Shown: positions 1-8,266 of the stretch, in pieces
How positions within the stretch are numbered: position 1 is the first letter of the stretch
How the letters are laid out: each line of letters starts with the position of its first letter
NCBI GenBank assembly: GCA_020633335.1
Contig: JACKDU010000002.1
Span: 310,001 to 374,000, forward strand
DNA: 64,000 nucleotides
Reading direction: 5' to 3'
DNA from: Myxococcales bacterium
GTDB lineage: Bacteria; Myxococcota_A; Polyangia; Nannocystales; Nannocystaceae
Made by a program: the position numbers and the translations under genes
Notes under the pieces: model-generated
Seen by the model: only the letters and a program-made list of their open reading frames with translations
Database searches by the model: none
What the model was told of the DNA's origin: nothing

Positions 1-115
1 GCCGCCGTCAGGGGCCCAGGATAAGCCGCCGATCCGGGGCCCGCAACAAGCGACCCTCGATTGCACCCGCCGGTGACCGAGCGCCGCCCGAGCTTCCCCC
101 TGCGGCAGGTCAGGT

Positions 116-1438
116 TCAGGTGGCGGGCTCGTCGGGGCCGAGCATCGCGGCGAGCTCGGTGAGCTTGCGGCGGAGCTCGTGACGGCCGATCCCGCCGCGC
201 TCGAGGCGACGGACCAGGAGGTCGACCAGCGCCCGGGCCTTGCCGAGCTCGACCTCGACGCCCGGCCCAGGGGTGCCCGGCCCGGGGCCGCTCGCCGCCG
301 CGCCGGCCTGCGCCGGCGCCTCCTCGGCCCCTCCCGCGGCCTCCAGGCGCGCCCGGAGAGCGGCGTTCTCGGCCTCGATGGCGCCGATCGGCCGCTCCGC
401 GAGGCGTCGGACCTCCTCGCGGGCCCGCTCGATCTCCCAGCGGAGGCCCTGGATCGTCGCCTGGGCGGCGCCGCCGACCTCACCGCCAGCGGCGCTCCGG
501 GTCCCCTCCCCCGGCGCCCAGGCGGCCTCGGCGAGCCTCGATTCGAGCTCCGTGCAGCGATCCTCGAGGCCGCCGACCCGCCCCTGGGCGGCGTCCAGCT
601 GCTCGACCAGCGACTCCCGGGCCATCGCCGCGAGCTCGAGCTGACGGCGGGCCTGGGCGAGCTGGATCCGCAGGGTGTCGGTCGCCTCACGGGCGGCCGG
701 CGCCGGGCCCTCGGGCGGGACCTCGAGGAGCGTGAGCCCGCCAGGGAGCGCCTGGCCGACGACCGCGACGTAGTGCGAGAAGACCGGGTCGCTCCCCAGG
801 CTGTTGTCGAAGGCGATGCCGACCTCTGCGTCGCCGGCCCCGCCCGATTGATCGCGGACGATCTCCCCGAAGTCGATCGCCGCGATCACCGGCAGCGGCG
901 CGAGGCCGACGAGGTGGGCCCGCTCGAAGCAGGCCTCCACCAGCCCCTGGAACTCGGCGACCTTGACGTCGCTCGCGGCGACCGAGAGGGCGATCACCTT
1001 GCCGCGGGCGGCCCCGTCGGCGAGCGCGTCGAGGAGGGCGATCGCCCGGCGGTCGAGGCGGCGGGCGAGCCCCGGGAGATCGCGGCGGAGCATCCGCGAG
1101 GGGGCGGCGTGCTCGCCGAGGAAGCGGCTCAGATCGACGATCGCTACCTCCCAGGGCGCCCCCTCGACCACCCGGATCGCCCCCTCGTCGTCGACGACCT
1201 CGACCCCGGGGAGGCGGCGGCCGGCGGCCTGCGCCCGCGCGTCGGCGGCGACCACCCACACCCGACCGCCGCCGCGGCCGAGGAGATCGGCGATGAGCTC
1301 CTGCGCCGGTCCGCGGCCGCCGGGGCGGCGTCCGCCGAGGACGGCGTCGATCCCGGGATCGACGAGGATCCGGTCGCGCCCCTCCCAGAGCTCCCGCAGG
1401 AGCTGGTGGCGGGCGGCCCAGCGCGGCTCGACGGACAT
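116..1438 (-). CDS. Unrecognised protein with C-terminal coiled coil
   Basis: I do not recognise this 440-residue protein. The N-terminal half (about residues 1-245) has alternating hydrophobic strands and helices like an alpha/beta domain, including an acidic strand ending in IAAIDFG. Residues about 255-370 are an E/R/L/A-rich heptad-like stretch that should form a coiled coil. It is followed by a Pro/Gly/Ala linker and a short basic helical tail. No signal peptide or membrane segment is visible. The start is the ATG at 1438, with a TAAGAC box 9 bases upstream (1448-1453) and no clear ribosome site. It is divergent from prfA. The function is open; a Rossmann-like or methyltransferase-like N-terminal fold is only a guess. 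Confidence 0.75.
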   Translation of the reverse strand: MSVEPRWAARHQLLRELWEGRDRILVDPGIDAVLGGRRPGGRGPAQELIADLLGRGGGRVWVVAADARAQAAGRRLPGVEVVDDEGAIRVVEGAPWEVAIVDLSRFLGEHAAPSRMLRRDLPGLARRLDRRAIALLDALADGAARGKVIALSVAASDVKVAEFQGLVEACFERAHLVGLAPLPVIAAIDFGEIVRDQSGGAGDAEVGIAFDNSLGSDPVFSHYVAVVGQALPGGLTLLEVPPEGPAPAAREATDTLRIQLAQARRQLELAAMARESLVEQLDAAQGRVGGLEDRCTELESRLAEAAWAPGEGTRSAAGGEVGGAAQATIQGLRWEIERAREEVRRLAERPIGAIEAENAALRARLEAAGGAEEAPAQAGAAASGPGPGTPGPGVEVELGKARALVDLLVRRLERGGIGRHELRRKLTELAAMLGPDEPAT

Positions 1439-1521
1439 GCGGGGCCAGTCTTAGCCCGGGGTCGGCGGCCTCTGCAACGGGCCTCGTCCCCCGCAGGGTC
1501 CGCGGACGCCCGCCGCGGCGA

Positions 1522-1550
1522 TTGCTGGCGCCGGGCGCCGGTGCTACGGT
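1522..1550 (+). promoter_or_regulatory. Probable sigma-70-type promoter of prfA
   Basis: TTGCTG at 1522-1527 and TACGGT at 1545-1550 are separated by 17 bases, the standard spacing. They lie about 50 bases before the prfA start, in the gap between divergent genes. Confidence 0.5.
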
Positions 1551-1599
1551 CCCGCGCCGCCGATGGCCTCCCACCGTCGCCCGGGCCCCGAGACGCACC

Positions 1600-2679
1600 A
1601 TGGAATCCTCCCTCCGAGCCAAGCTCGAGAGCATCGCCGAGCATCATGAGGAGCTCGGGGAGATGCTCTGCGATCAGGAGATCGCCACCGACAAGACCCG
1701 CTTCCTCCAGCTCTCGCGCGAGCACGCCGAGATTTCCCCGGTCGCCGAGGCCTACCGCCGCCTCATCGACCTCGAGGCCGAGCTCGCCGACGCCGAGGCC
1801 CTCCTCGCCGATCCCGACATGCGCGAGCTCGCCGAGGCCGACGTCGGCCGCCTCCGCGAGGAGCTCGCCGACCACGAGAAGAGCCTCCAGCGCCTCCTCC
1901 TCCCCAAGGATCCGAACGACAACAAGAACGTCATCCTCGAGATCCGGGCGGGCGCCGGCGGCGAGGAGGCGGCCCTCTTCGCCGCCGATCTCTGGCGGAT
2001 GTACAGCCGCTTCGCCGAGCGCAAGGGCTGGACGATCGAGATGATGAACGTCAGCGAGGCGAGCGCGGGCGGCTTCAAGGAGATCTCGGGGCAGATCACC
2101 GGCAAGGACGTCTACGCCCTCCTCAAGTTCGAGAGCGGCGTCCACCGGGTCCAGCGGGTGCCGGCGACCGAGTCGCAGGGCCGGATCCACACCTCGACCG
2201 CGACCGTCGCGGTGATGCCCGAGGCCGAGGACATCGACGTCGAGGTAAACCCGAAGGACCTCGAGATCCAGACGATGCGAGCGAGCGGCGCCGGCGGTCA
2301 GCACGTCAACACCACCGACTCGGCGGTCCGGATCACCCACATCCCCAGCGGGATCGCGGTCCACTGCCGACAGGAGAAGTCGCAGCAGAAGAACCGCGAG
2401 ATCGCCATGCGCCTCCTCCGCTCGCGCCTCCTCGACATCGAGATCCAGAAGTACCAGAGCGCCCGCGCGGCCCAGCGCCGGGGGCAGATCGGCTCGGGCG
2501 ACCGCTCGGAGAAGATCCGGACCTACAACTTCCCGCAGGACCGGATCTCCGACCACCGGATCAACCTCACCCGCCACGCGATCAGCGACTTCATGGACGG
2601 CGGGATCGAGGACGTGATCGAGTCGCTGCGGGCGAGCGACGAGGCCGATCGCCTCGCCGAGCAGTCCGAGGCGAACTAG
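1600..2679 (+). CDS. prfA: Peptide chain release factor 1
   Basis: Release factor 1 ends translation at UAA and UAG codons by recognising the stop codon and triggering peptidyl-tRNA hydrolysis on the ribosome. The 359-residue length is normal. The tripeptide PAT in RVPATESQGR is the RF1-type codon-recognition motif (RF2 has SPF), and GAGGQHVNTTDSAVR contains the catalytic GGQ loop. The chosen start is the ATG at 1600 (MESSLRAKLE); codons further upstream encode a Pro/Arg-rich stretch with no family match. It is followed after 2 bases by zapA and then tyrS on the same strand. Confidence 0.97.
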   Translation: MESSLRAKLESIAEHHEELGEMLCDQEIATDKTRFLQLSREHAEISPVAEAYRRLIDLEAELADAEALLADPDMRELAEADVGRLREELADHEKSLQRLLLPKDPNDNKNVILEIRAGAGGEEAALFAADLWRMYSRFAERKGWTIEMMNVSEASAGGFKEISGQITGKDVYALLKFESGVHRVQRVPATESQGRIHTSTATVAVMPEAEDIDVEVNPKDLEIQTMRASGAGGQHVNTTDSAVRITHIPSGIAVHCRQEKSQQKNREIAMRLLRSRLLDIEIQKYQSARAAQRRGQIGSGDRSEKIRTYNFPQDRISDHRINLTRHAISDFMDGGIEDVIESLRASDEADRLAEQSEAN

Positions 2680-2681
2680 CG

Positions 2682-3038
2682 GTGCCCGGCGCCGGGGCCA
2701 AGCGCTCGGTCGAGGTCGAGGTCGCGGGCCAGCGCCTGGTGATCCGCAGCGACCAGGGGGCGGCCTACGTCCGCGAGCTCGCGTCGCTGGTCGACGCCCA
2801 CCTCCACGAGCTCGTCGGCGGACGCCGCGGTGAGGGGCTCCAGCGGGCGCTCGTCCTGGTGGCGATGCAGCTCGCCGACGAGCTCCTCCGCGAGCGCGAC
2901 CTCCACCGTCGCCTCCGCGACCAGGTGCGGGAGCGCCTCGCGGCGATCGAGGAGGCCTTCGCCGAGCACCAGCGCCACCTCGCGGCCCTGGCCGCCGCGC
3001 CGGCCGAGCACCCGGGGCGCGGCGCCGACGATCCCTGA
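2682..3038 (+). CDS. zapA: Cell division protein ZapA
   Basis: This 118-residue protein has the ZapA pattern: a short N-terminal beta region with the family-like sequence VEVAGQRLVIRS, then YVRELASLVDAHL and a long C-terminal coiled-coil helix. ZapA binds and bundles FtsZ at the division ring as dimers and tetramers. The start is GTG at 2682, two bases after the prfA stop, so it is probably translationally coupled. The last 20 residues are Ala/Pro-rich and probably disordered. Family assignment rests on overall pattern rather than a catalytic motif. Confidence 0.8.
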   Translation: MPGAGAKRSVEVEVAGQRLVIRSDQGAAYVRELASLVDAHLHELVGGRRGEGLQRALVLVAMQLADELLRERDLHRRLRDQVRERLAAIEEAFAEHQRHLAALAAAPAEHPGRGADDP

Positions 3039-3096
3039 GCGAGCCCGTGGCCTCCCCCTGCGGACGCGGGGCCGCGCGGGCCCGCCCCGAGGGCGC

Positions 3097-3125
3097 TCGA
3101 CCGGGCCCGCCGATCGCCCTATCCT
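3097..3125 (+). promoter_or_regulatory. Probable promoter of tyrS with -10 next to the start codon
   Basis: TCGACC at 3097-3102 and TATCCT at 3120-3125 are 17 bases apart. Only seven bases separate the -10-like box from the tyrS ATG, so a transcript from here would begin at or next to the start codon. Confidence 0.5.
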
Positions 3126-3132
3126 GCCGCCC

Positions 3133-4452
3133 ATGCCCAGCCAGCCGCCCGTCTACCAGGCCCGCTCGCCCGCGCTAAAGGCCCTCCTTGAGCGCGGCTA
3201 CTTCGAGCAGGCGTCGGACATCGAGGCGATCGACGCCGCCTTCGAGCGCGGGCCGGTGACCTTCTACATCGGCTTCGATCCGACGGCGCCCTCGCTCCAC
3301 GTCGGCTCGCTCCTCCAGCTGATGGCGATGCGCGTGCTCCAGCGCCACGGCCACCGGCCGATCGCCCTCCTCGGCGGCGGCACGGCGATGGTCGGCGATC
3401 CCTCGGGCAAGAGCGAGATGCGGCGGATCCTGCCGGCCGAGGAGATCGCGGCCAACCGCGCCGAGATCATCCGCCAGTTCAAGGTCTTCCTCCACGCCGA
3501 CGAGGGCTCGGAGAACGCCGCGATCTTCCTCGACAACGCCGAGTGGCTCGCCGGCCTCCGCTACATCGAGTTCCTCCGCGACATCGGCCGCCACTTCACG
3601 GTCAACCGGATGGTCGCGGTCAAGACCTACCGCGATCGCCTCGACCAGGAGATCCCGCTCTCCTTCCTCGAGTTCAACTACCAGCTCCTCCAGGCCTACG
3701 ACTTCCTCCACCTCTTCCAGACCCACGGCTGCACCCTGCAGATGGGCGGCAGCGATCAGTGGGGGAACATCGTCGCCGGCGTCGAGCTGATCCGCCGGGT
3801 CACCTGCGAGGGCGACGCGCCGGGGATCGCCCACGGCCTCACCCTCCCGCTGCTGACGACCGCCGACGGCAAGAAGATGGGGAAGACCGAGCGCGGCGCG
3901 GTCTGGCTCTCGGCCGAGCGCCTCTCGCCCTTCGACTACTACCAGTACTGGGTGAGCGTCGACGACCGCGACGTCGGCCGCCTCCTCCGCCTCTACACCG
4001 AGCTCCCGCTCGAGGAGATCGACGCGCTGATCAAGGTCGAGGGCGCGGCGATCAACAGCGCCAAGGCCCGCCTCGCCTACGAGGCGACCCGCCTCCTCCA
4101 CGGCGACGAGGCGGCCGAGACCGCCCGCGTCGCCGCCGCCCAGGCCTTCGGCGGCGGCGAGGACTGGAGCGCGGTCAACCTCGTCCAGCTCGCCGCCGCG
4201 CCGCTCAAGCTCGTCGACCTCGTCACCCACGACCGGGTCGCCGCCTTCAAGTCGAAGCGCGAGGCCCGGCAGCGGATCGAGGGAGGCGCGGTCAAGATCA
4301 ACGGCGACGCGATCACCGACCCGAACCACGTCCTCGAGGCCTCGGTCGACGAGCCGCTCCGCCTCCAGGCCGGCAAGAAGACCCGCCTCCGGGTCGAGCT
4401 GAGCGCCGCCGAGGAGCCCCCCCCCTCGTCCGACGCCGAGCCCGCGAGCTAG
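3133..4452 (+). CDS. tyrS: Tyrosyl-tRNA synthetase
   Basis: Class I aminoacyl-tRNA synthetase that charges tRNA-Tyr with tyrosine in the cytoplasm; 439 residues. The HIGH-type motif appears as SLHVGSLLQ and the KMSKS-type loop as GKKMGKTE. The variants HVGS and KMGKT are normal for the second bacterial TyrRS type (TyrZ-like). A C-terminal S4 RNA-binding domain is visible around FKSKREARQRIEGGAVKING. The start is the ATG at 3133 (MPSQPPVYQ); upstream in-frame codons are low-complexity. It follows zapA by 94 bases and has its own promoter-like box immediately upstream. Confidence 0.97.
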   Translation: MPSQPPVYQARSPALKALLERGYFEQASDIEAIDAAFERGPVTFYIGFDPTAPSLHVGSLLQLMAMRVLQRHGHRPIALLGGGTAMVGDPSGKSEMRRILPAEEIAANRAEIIRQFKVFLHADEGSENAAIFLDNAEWLAGLRYIEFLRDIGRHFTVNRMVAVKTYRDRLDQEIPLSFLEFNYQLLQAYDFLHLFQTHGCTLQMGGSDQWGNIVAGVELIRRVTCEGDAPGIAHGLTLPLLTTADGKKMGKTERGAVWLSAERLSPFDYYQYWVSVDDRDVGRLLRLYTELPLEEIDALIKVEGAAINSAKARLAYEATRLLHGDEAAETARVAAAQAFGGGEDWSAVNLVQLAAAPLKLVDLVTHDRVAAFKSKREARQRIEGGAVKINGDAITDPNHVLEASVDEPLRLQAGKKTRLRVELSAAEEPPPSSDAEPAS

Positions 4453-4477
4453 CGCCAACGCGACCTCGCACGACGCG

Positions 4478-4505
4478 ACGGCCAGGCACCGAAGTACCTG
4501 GCCGT
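4478..4505. terminator. Hairpin between convergent tyrS and sppA
   Basis: A perfect 9-base-pair stem, ACGGCCAGG/CCTGGCCGT, closes a 10-base loop that can pair further. It lies between the tyrS and sppA stop codons. There is no T-tract on either side, so it may be a bidirectional stop or 3'-end stabiliser. Confidence 0.5.
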
Positions 4506-4530
4506 CCAGACAGCTCCCGCGGAACCGCGC

Positions 4531-6471
4531 CTACTCGAAGATCGCCGGCTCAAACGCGACCGTGAGGACCGGCTCCGCCCGCAGGAGCATCACCTTCCCC
4601 AGCGTGTCCTCGACCGCCGCCGCGACCTTCTCGCCGGCGTGGGCCTCGATCTCGGCGAGCGCGGCGCGCATGCCGATCGGCAGCGAGACCGGCCCGAGGC
4701 TGGCGACGATGTCCTTGAGGGTCGGCTCCGGCGGGTAGACCTCGAGAGCGACGCTCGCGTCGACCTTGGCGAGCGAGCGGGCCTCGGCGAGCGCCGCCTC
4801 CAGCCCGCCGAGCTCGTCGACCAGGCCGCGCTCGCGGGCGGCGGCGCCGGTCCACACCCGCCCCTGGGCGATCTCGTGGATCTGCTCGTAGGTCTTGCCG
4901 CGCCCCTCGGCGACCCGAGTGACGAAGATCTTGTAGGCCGCCTCCATCATCTCGAGCATCGACGCCCGCTCGTCGGCGGTCCACGGCGTCATCATCGACC
5001 AGAGCGCCGAGCGCTTGCCGCGGCCGATGTGATAGGTGTTGATGCCGATCCGCCCGAGCGCCTTGTCGAGCGCCAGCTTGCCGCCGACGACGCCGATCGA
5101 GCCGGTGAGGGTCTCGGGGAGCGCGAAGATCTTGGTCGCGTTCGTCGAGATGTAGTAACCGCCCGAGGCCGCCACCCGGCCCATCGACACCACCACCGGC
5201 TTGCGGGCCTTGGCGGCGACGATCGCCTGGGCGATCTGCTCCGACGCGATCGCCGAGCCGCCCCCCGAGTTCACCCGGAGGACGATCGCCGCGATCTTGT
5301 CGTCGTCGGCCATCCGCCGGATCGCGGTCGCCAGGGTGTGGCCGGCGATCTGCCCGCGGGCGCCGAGGATCCCCTCGCCGTCGCCGTCGATGATGTTGCC
5401 GAGCGCGTAGACCAGGGCGACGTGGGGGACCTGCGGGGTCTTCGGCGGCATCAGCCCGAGGAAGACCTGGAGCTTGGAGAAGTCGAAGGCGCCCTCCCCC
5501 TCCTTGAGCTTGAGGGTCGTCCACTCCGAGCCCGCGAGCGCGCCCGCGCGGAAGTCCTCGAAGACCGCGACCTCGTCGACGAGGCCGGCCTCCTTCGCCG
5601 CCTCCGCGTGGAAGAGCGCGCGATCGATCGCCGCCACCGCGGCCCCCTCGTCGAGGCCGCGCCCCTCGGTGAGCCCCTTCTTCTGGGTCGCGTAGTACTG
5701 ATCGACGATCGCCCCGAGGGTCTCCTCCATCTCCTTCGAGGGCGCGGTCCGGGTCAGCGGCTCGGCGGCCCCCTTGAAGGCGCCGACGTGGATGAAGTCG
5801 GCGACGATCCCGAGGCGATCGAGGAGCCCCTTGATGTGCACCGGCGTCGCCGCGGCCCCCGAGATCGTGATCATCCCGTGGGGCGGGAGGCCGACGCGAT
5901 CGCAGGCGCTGAGGAGGTGGTAGACCGGGTTGAAGGCCATGTCGGCGTGGCAGGCGACCTGCCGCGCGCCGCCGCCCTTGAAGGCGACGAGGCCGGCGCG
6001 GAGCTCCTCGGCGCTCGACCAGTCGAGCGCGAGCTCGTCGATCCGCAGGACGAGGCCCTTCACCTGGGGATCGGCGGCGGCCTTGGCGAGGCGCGCGAGG
6101 AAGGGCTCCAGCTCGAGCGTCGGCGTCGGCGGGCCGCCGAGCGAGAGCGAGACCTCGGTCATCTCCGCGACCTGCCCCTCGAGGCGCATGCTCAGCCAGT
6201 GGGGCTTGTCCTTGGCGAAGCCGGCGGAGGCCTTGAGCGCGTCGTAGGGGCCGGGCTCCTCGAGCTTCTGGGCCATCATCGCGCCCAGCGGGCCGAGGTT
6301 GCCGAGGCCCGCCATCCCCGGGATCGCCGGCGCGTCGTCCTTCTTCTCCCCCTCCTTCTCCTTGTCCTTGTCCGCGTCGGCGGATGCCTCCCCCTTGTCG
6401 GCCTTCGCGGGCGCGACCTGGCAAGCGGCGAGGAGAGTGGCGAGGGTGAGGAGAGCTGCGCGTGTCATCAT
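4531..6471 (-). CDS. sppA: SppA-type signal peptide peptidase (S49), lipoprotein
   Basis: Long-form (67K-type) SppA, about 646 residues, with two tandem S49 domains. The family degrades signal-peptide remnants at the inner membrane using a Ser/Lys dyad. The general-base lysine is K233 in VGAFKGAAEP of the first repeat and the nucleophile is S436 in AASGGYYIS of the second, matching the layout of E. coli SppA. Instead of the usual N-terminal membrane anchor it begins with a lipoprotein signal ending in LLAAC, then a Lys/Glu/Asp-rich linker. The start is one of two adjacent ATGs (6471 or 6468). The frame stays open upstream, but only as the antisense of the neighbouring exonuclease gene. Confidence 0.93.
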   Translation of the reverse strand: MMTRAALLTLATLLAACQVAPAKADKGEASADADKDKEKEGEKKDDAPAIPGMAGLGNLGPLGAMMAQKLEEPGPYDALKASAGFAKDKPHWLSMRLEGQVAEMTEVSLSLGGPPTPTLELEPFLARLAKAAADPQVKGLVLRIDELALDWSSAEELRAGLVAFKGGGARQVACHADMAFNPVYHLLSACDRVGLPPHGMITISGAAATPVHIKGLLDRLGIVADFIHVGAFKGAAEPLTRTAPSKEMEETLGAIVDQYYATQKKGLTEGRGLDEGAAVAAIDRALFHAEAAKEAGLVDEVAVFEDFRAGALAGSEWTTLKLKEGEGAFDFSKLQVFLGLMPPKTPQVPHVALVYALGNIIDGDGEGILGARGQIAGHTLATAIRRMADDDKIAAIVLRVNSGGGSAIASEQIAQAIVAAKARKPVVVSMGRVAASGGYYISTNATKIFALPETLTGSIGVVGGKLALDKALGRIGINTYHIGRGKRSALWSMMTPWTADERASMLEMMEAAYKIFVTRVAEGRGKTYEQIHEIAQGRVWTGAAARERGLVDELGGLEAALAEARSLAKVDASVALEVYPPEPTLKDIVASLGPVSLPIGMRAALAEIEAHAGEKVAAAVEDTLGKVMLLRAEPVLTVAFEPAIFE

Positions 6472-6602
6472 TTGCACCTGTGCGCCAGGGTAATCCCTGG
6501 TCCGGGATGATGCGACCCTGACGGGCCCCCTGCGGTTTCCGCATGCCGAGGACGCGCCTTCCCCGCCGCCCCTCCGCGCCGACGCGCGCCTGCGCGCGCG
6601 TG

Positions 6603-6608
6603 TATCCT
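6603..6608 (+). promoter_or_regulatory. -10-like box (TATCCT) before the exonuclease gene
   Basis: TATCCT ends 10 bases before the ATG at 6619. CCGACG at 6579-6584 could be a weak -35 at 18-base spacing. It belongs to the recurring set of start-proximal TANNNT boxes. Confidence 0.4.
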
Positions 6609-6618
6609 CCGCCCACCC

Positions 6619-7689
6619 ATGCAGCCGCCCCGCCGTGAGCCGCTCGCGGTCGCCTCGCTCGCCGAGGTGAGCCCCGATCCCGACCAGTTGATCACCGTCT
6701 TCGCCGCGGTCCAGGCGATCCACGCCGGCCGCACCAAGGCCGGCCGCCCCTTCTACGACCTCAGCCTCGGCGACGCCTCGCGGACCCTGAGCGCGAAGAT
6801 CTGGGACGACGCCGGCGAGGCGATGCAGAGCGCGGCGACCCTCGAGGTCGGCCAGGCGGTGAAGGTCCTCGCCCGCGCCGACACCTACCAGGGGGCGGTC
6901 CAGCTGGTGGTCCGCCGCCTCCGCCCGGCCGAGGACGATGAGCCCGGCTACGACCCCTCCCTCCTCTTCGGCGACGGCCACGCGATCGTCGGCGACCGCC
7001 TCTGCCGGACCCTCGTGATCGACATCGAGACGGTCCCCGGGACACCCGTCGCCGAGCTCCCCGCCGGGGTCCACCACGCGATCGAGCGCTTCGCGGCCCG
7101 CGACGGCGGGGACGAGTCGCTGGTGATGAGCCTCTCGCCGATGCTCGGCCGGGTGATCTCGCTGGCCTTCGGCGACGGCGACGTCGATCCCCGCGAGCAG
7201 GAGGCGACCGTCCTCGTCGTCCCCCACCCCGATCACCCGATCACCGACCCGCCCGAATGGCTGCGCCCGGTCTCCGAGGCCGACCTCCTCCGCGCCTTCT
7301 GGACCCTCGCCGGCGCCGCCGACGTGGTCGTCACCTACAACGGCCGCGGCTTCGACATCCCCTTCCTGATCGGCCGCTCGCTGGTCCACGGGATCAGCGC
7401 CCGCGTCGATCTCATGGGCAGCCCCTACAGCCTCCGCCCCCACCTCGATCTCTACCGGGTGCTCACCGGGGGCGGCCGCGCCCTCGGCCCGACCGGCCTC
7501 GACGTCGTCTGCTGGGCCCTCGGGATCGAGTCGCCGAAGGGGGCGATGGACGGCTCCAAGGTCTCCGAGGCCTACGCCAGGGGCGAGGTGCGGGCGATCG
7601 CCGAGTACAACCGCGGCGACATCCGGGCGACCACCGAGGTCTACCAGCGGATCCGCGATCGGATCCTCTCCTTCCGCGAGGGCTGGTAG
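6619..7689 (+). CDS. OB-fold plus DEDD-type 3'-5' exonuclease
   Basis: This 356-residue protein has two parts. Residues about 20-105 look like an OB-fold nucleic-acid-binding domain of the YhaM type (strands around RPFYDLSLGD and VKVLARADTYQG). Residues 128-356 are an RNase H-like DEDD exonuclease of the PolB-associated predicted 3'-5' exonuclease type: Exo I is VIDIET (D135, E137), Exo II is VVTYNGRGFDIPF and Exo III is YNRGDIRATTEVY. Both metal-binding acids of motif I and the downstream aspartates are present, so activity is likely. The substrate (DNA or RNA) cannot be told. It is monocistronic and divergent from sppA. Confidence 0.82.
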   Translation: MQPPRREPLAVASLAEVSPDPDQLITVFAAVQAIHAGRTKAGRPFYDLSLGDASRTLSAKIWDDAGEAMQSAATLEVGQAVKVLARADTYQGAVQLVVRRLRPAEDDEPGYDPSLLFGDGHAIVGDRLCRTLVIDIETVPGTPVAELPAGVHHAIERFAARDGGDESLVMSLSPMLGRVISLAFGDGDVDPREQEATVLVVPHPDHPITDPPEWLRPVSEADLLRAFWTLAGAADVVVTYNGRGFDIPFLIGRSLVHGISARVDLMGSPYSLRPHLDLYRVLTGGGRALGPTGLDVVCWALGIESPKGAMDGSKVSEAYARGEVRAIAEYNRGDIRATTEVYQRIRDRILSFREGW

Positions 7690-7698
7690 GCGCCGCTC

Positions 7699-7724
7699 AC
7701 GACATGTCCCTCAGGACATGTCGT
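7699..7724. repeat. Perfect palindrome with 11-bp arms
   Basis: ACGACATGTCC and GGACATGTCGT flank a CTCA loop just after the exonuclease stop. It may act as that gene's transcript end. The TGTCC...GGACA core recurs elsewhere in the window (22726, 47049, a variant at 52717). Confidence 0.7.
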
Positions 7725-7753
7725 AAGGCACGCGCCGGCGCCCCGAAAACGAA

Positions 7754-7783
7754 GAACGGGACCCCCTCGCGGAGGCCCCGTTC
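7754..7783 (-). terminator. Terminator of the ATP synthase operon
   Basis: Outer stem GAACGGG/CCCGTTC with an inner CCTC/GAGG pairing. Read on the minus strand, it is followed by a T-rich run (TTCGTTTTCGG). It lies about 25 bases beyond the atpC stop. Confidence 0.7.
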
Positions 7784-7807
7784 ACGGGTCCCGAAGCGGG
7801 CCCGAGC

Positions 7808-8227
7808 CTAGGAGGCGGCGGCCCGGATCTGGGCCTCGAGCCAGCGCTGCTCGTTGACCAGCTTGCGGTGCTCGATCGCATCGATCGGCCCGCTGTCCTT
7901 GCCGAGCTCGGCGTTGACCTCCTTGAGGCGGTCATGGACCTTGGTCAGCTCGATCTCGTCGACGGTGAGCGCCCGCTCGGTCAGGATCGACACGCGACCG
8001 TCGCGGGTGACCTCGAGGAAGCCAGCGCCGATCGCCAGCCGCTGCGAGGTGTCCTTCTCGCGGAAGCGGATCACGCCCGGGATCAGCGGGGTGATGAAGG
8101 GGACGTGATCCGGGAGGACGCCGAGCTCACCGGCGATCCCCGGGACCTCGACCCCCGGGACCTCGAGGCCGCTGCGCTTGGCCCCCTGCGGGGTGAGGAT
8201 GTCGAGGGTGATGGTGCTCTGAGCCAC
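7808..8227 (-). CDS. atpC: ATP synthase epsilon subunit
   Basis: Epsilon is the small rotor-stalk subunit of F1 that contacts gamma and the c-ring and can inhibit ATP hydrolysis. The 139-residue product has the N-terminal beta-sandwich pattern (LDILTPQGAKRSG, then GELGVLPDHVPFITPL) and a two-helix C-terminal domain. The start is GTG at 8227, preceded on the minus strand by GGAAGGGAG, a good ribosome site. It is last in the operon, 39 bases after atpD, with a terminator beyond its stop. Confidence 0.95.
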   Translation of the reverse strand: MAQSTITLDILTPQGAKRSGLEVPGVEVPGIAGELGVLPDHVPFITPLIPGVIRFREKDTSQRLAIGAGFLEVTRDGRVSILTERALTVDEIELTKVHDRLKEVNAELGKDSGPIDAIEHRKLVNEQRWLEAQIRAAAS

Positions 8228-8266
8228 GGGCTTGCTCCCTTCCTACGGGCGGGCCGAGGGCCCGGA

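Noticed and set aside
1600..2679. Release factor 2 instead of RF1
   Set aside because: The codon-recognition tripeptide is PAT, not SPF, and there is no internal frameshift site.
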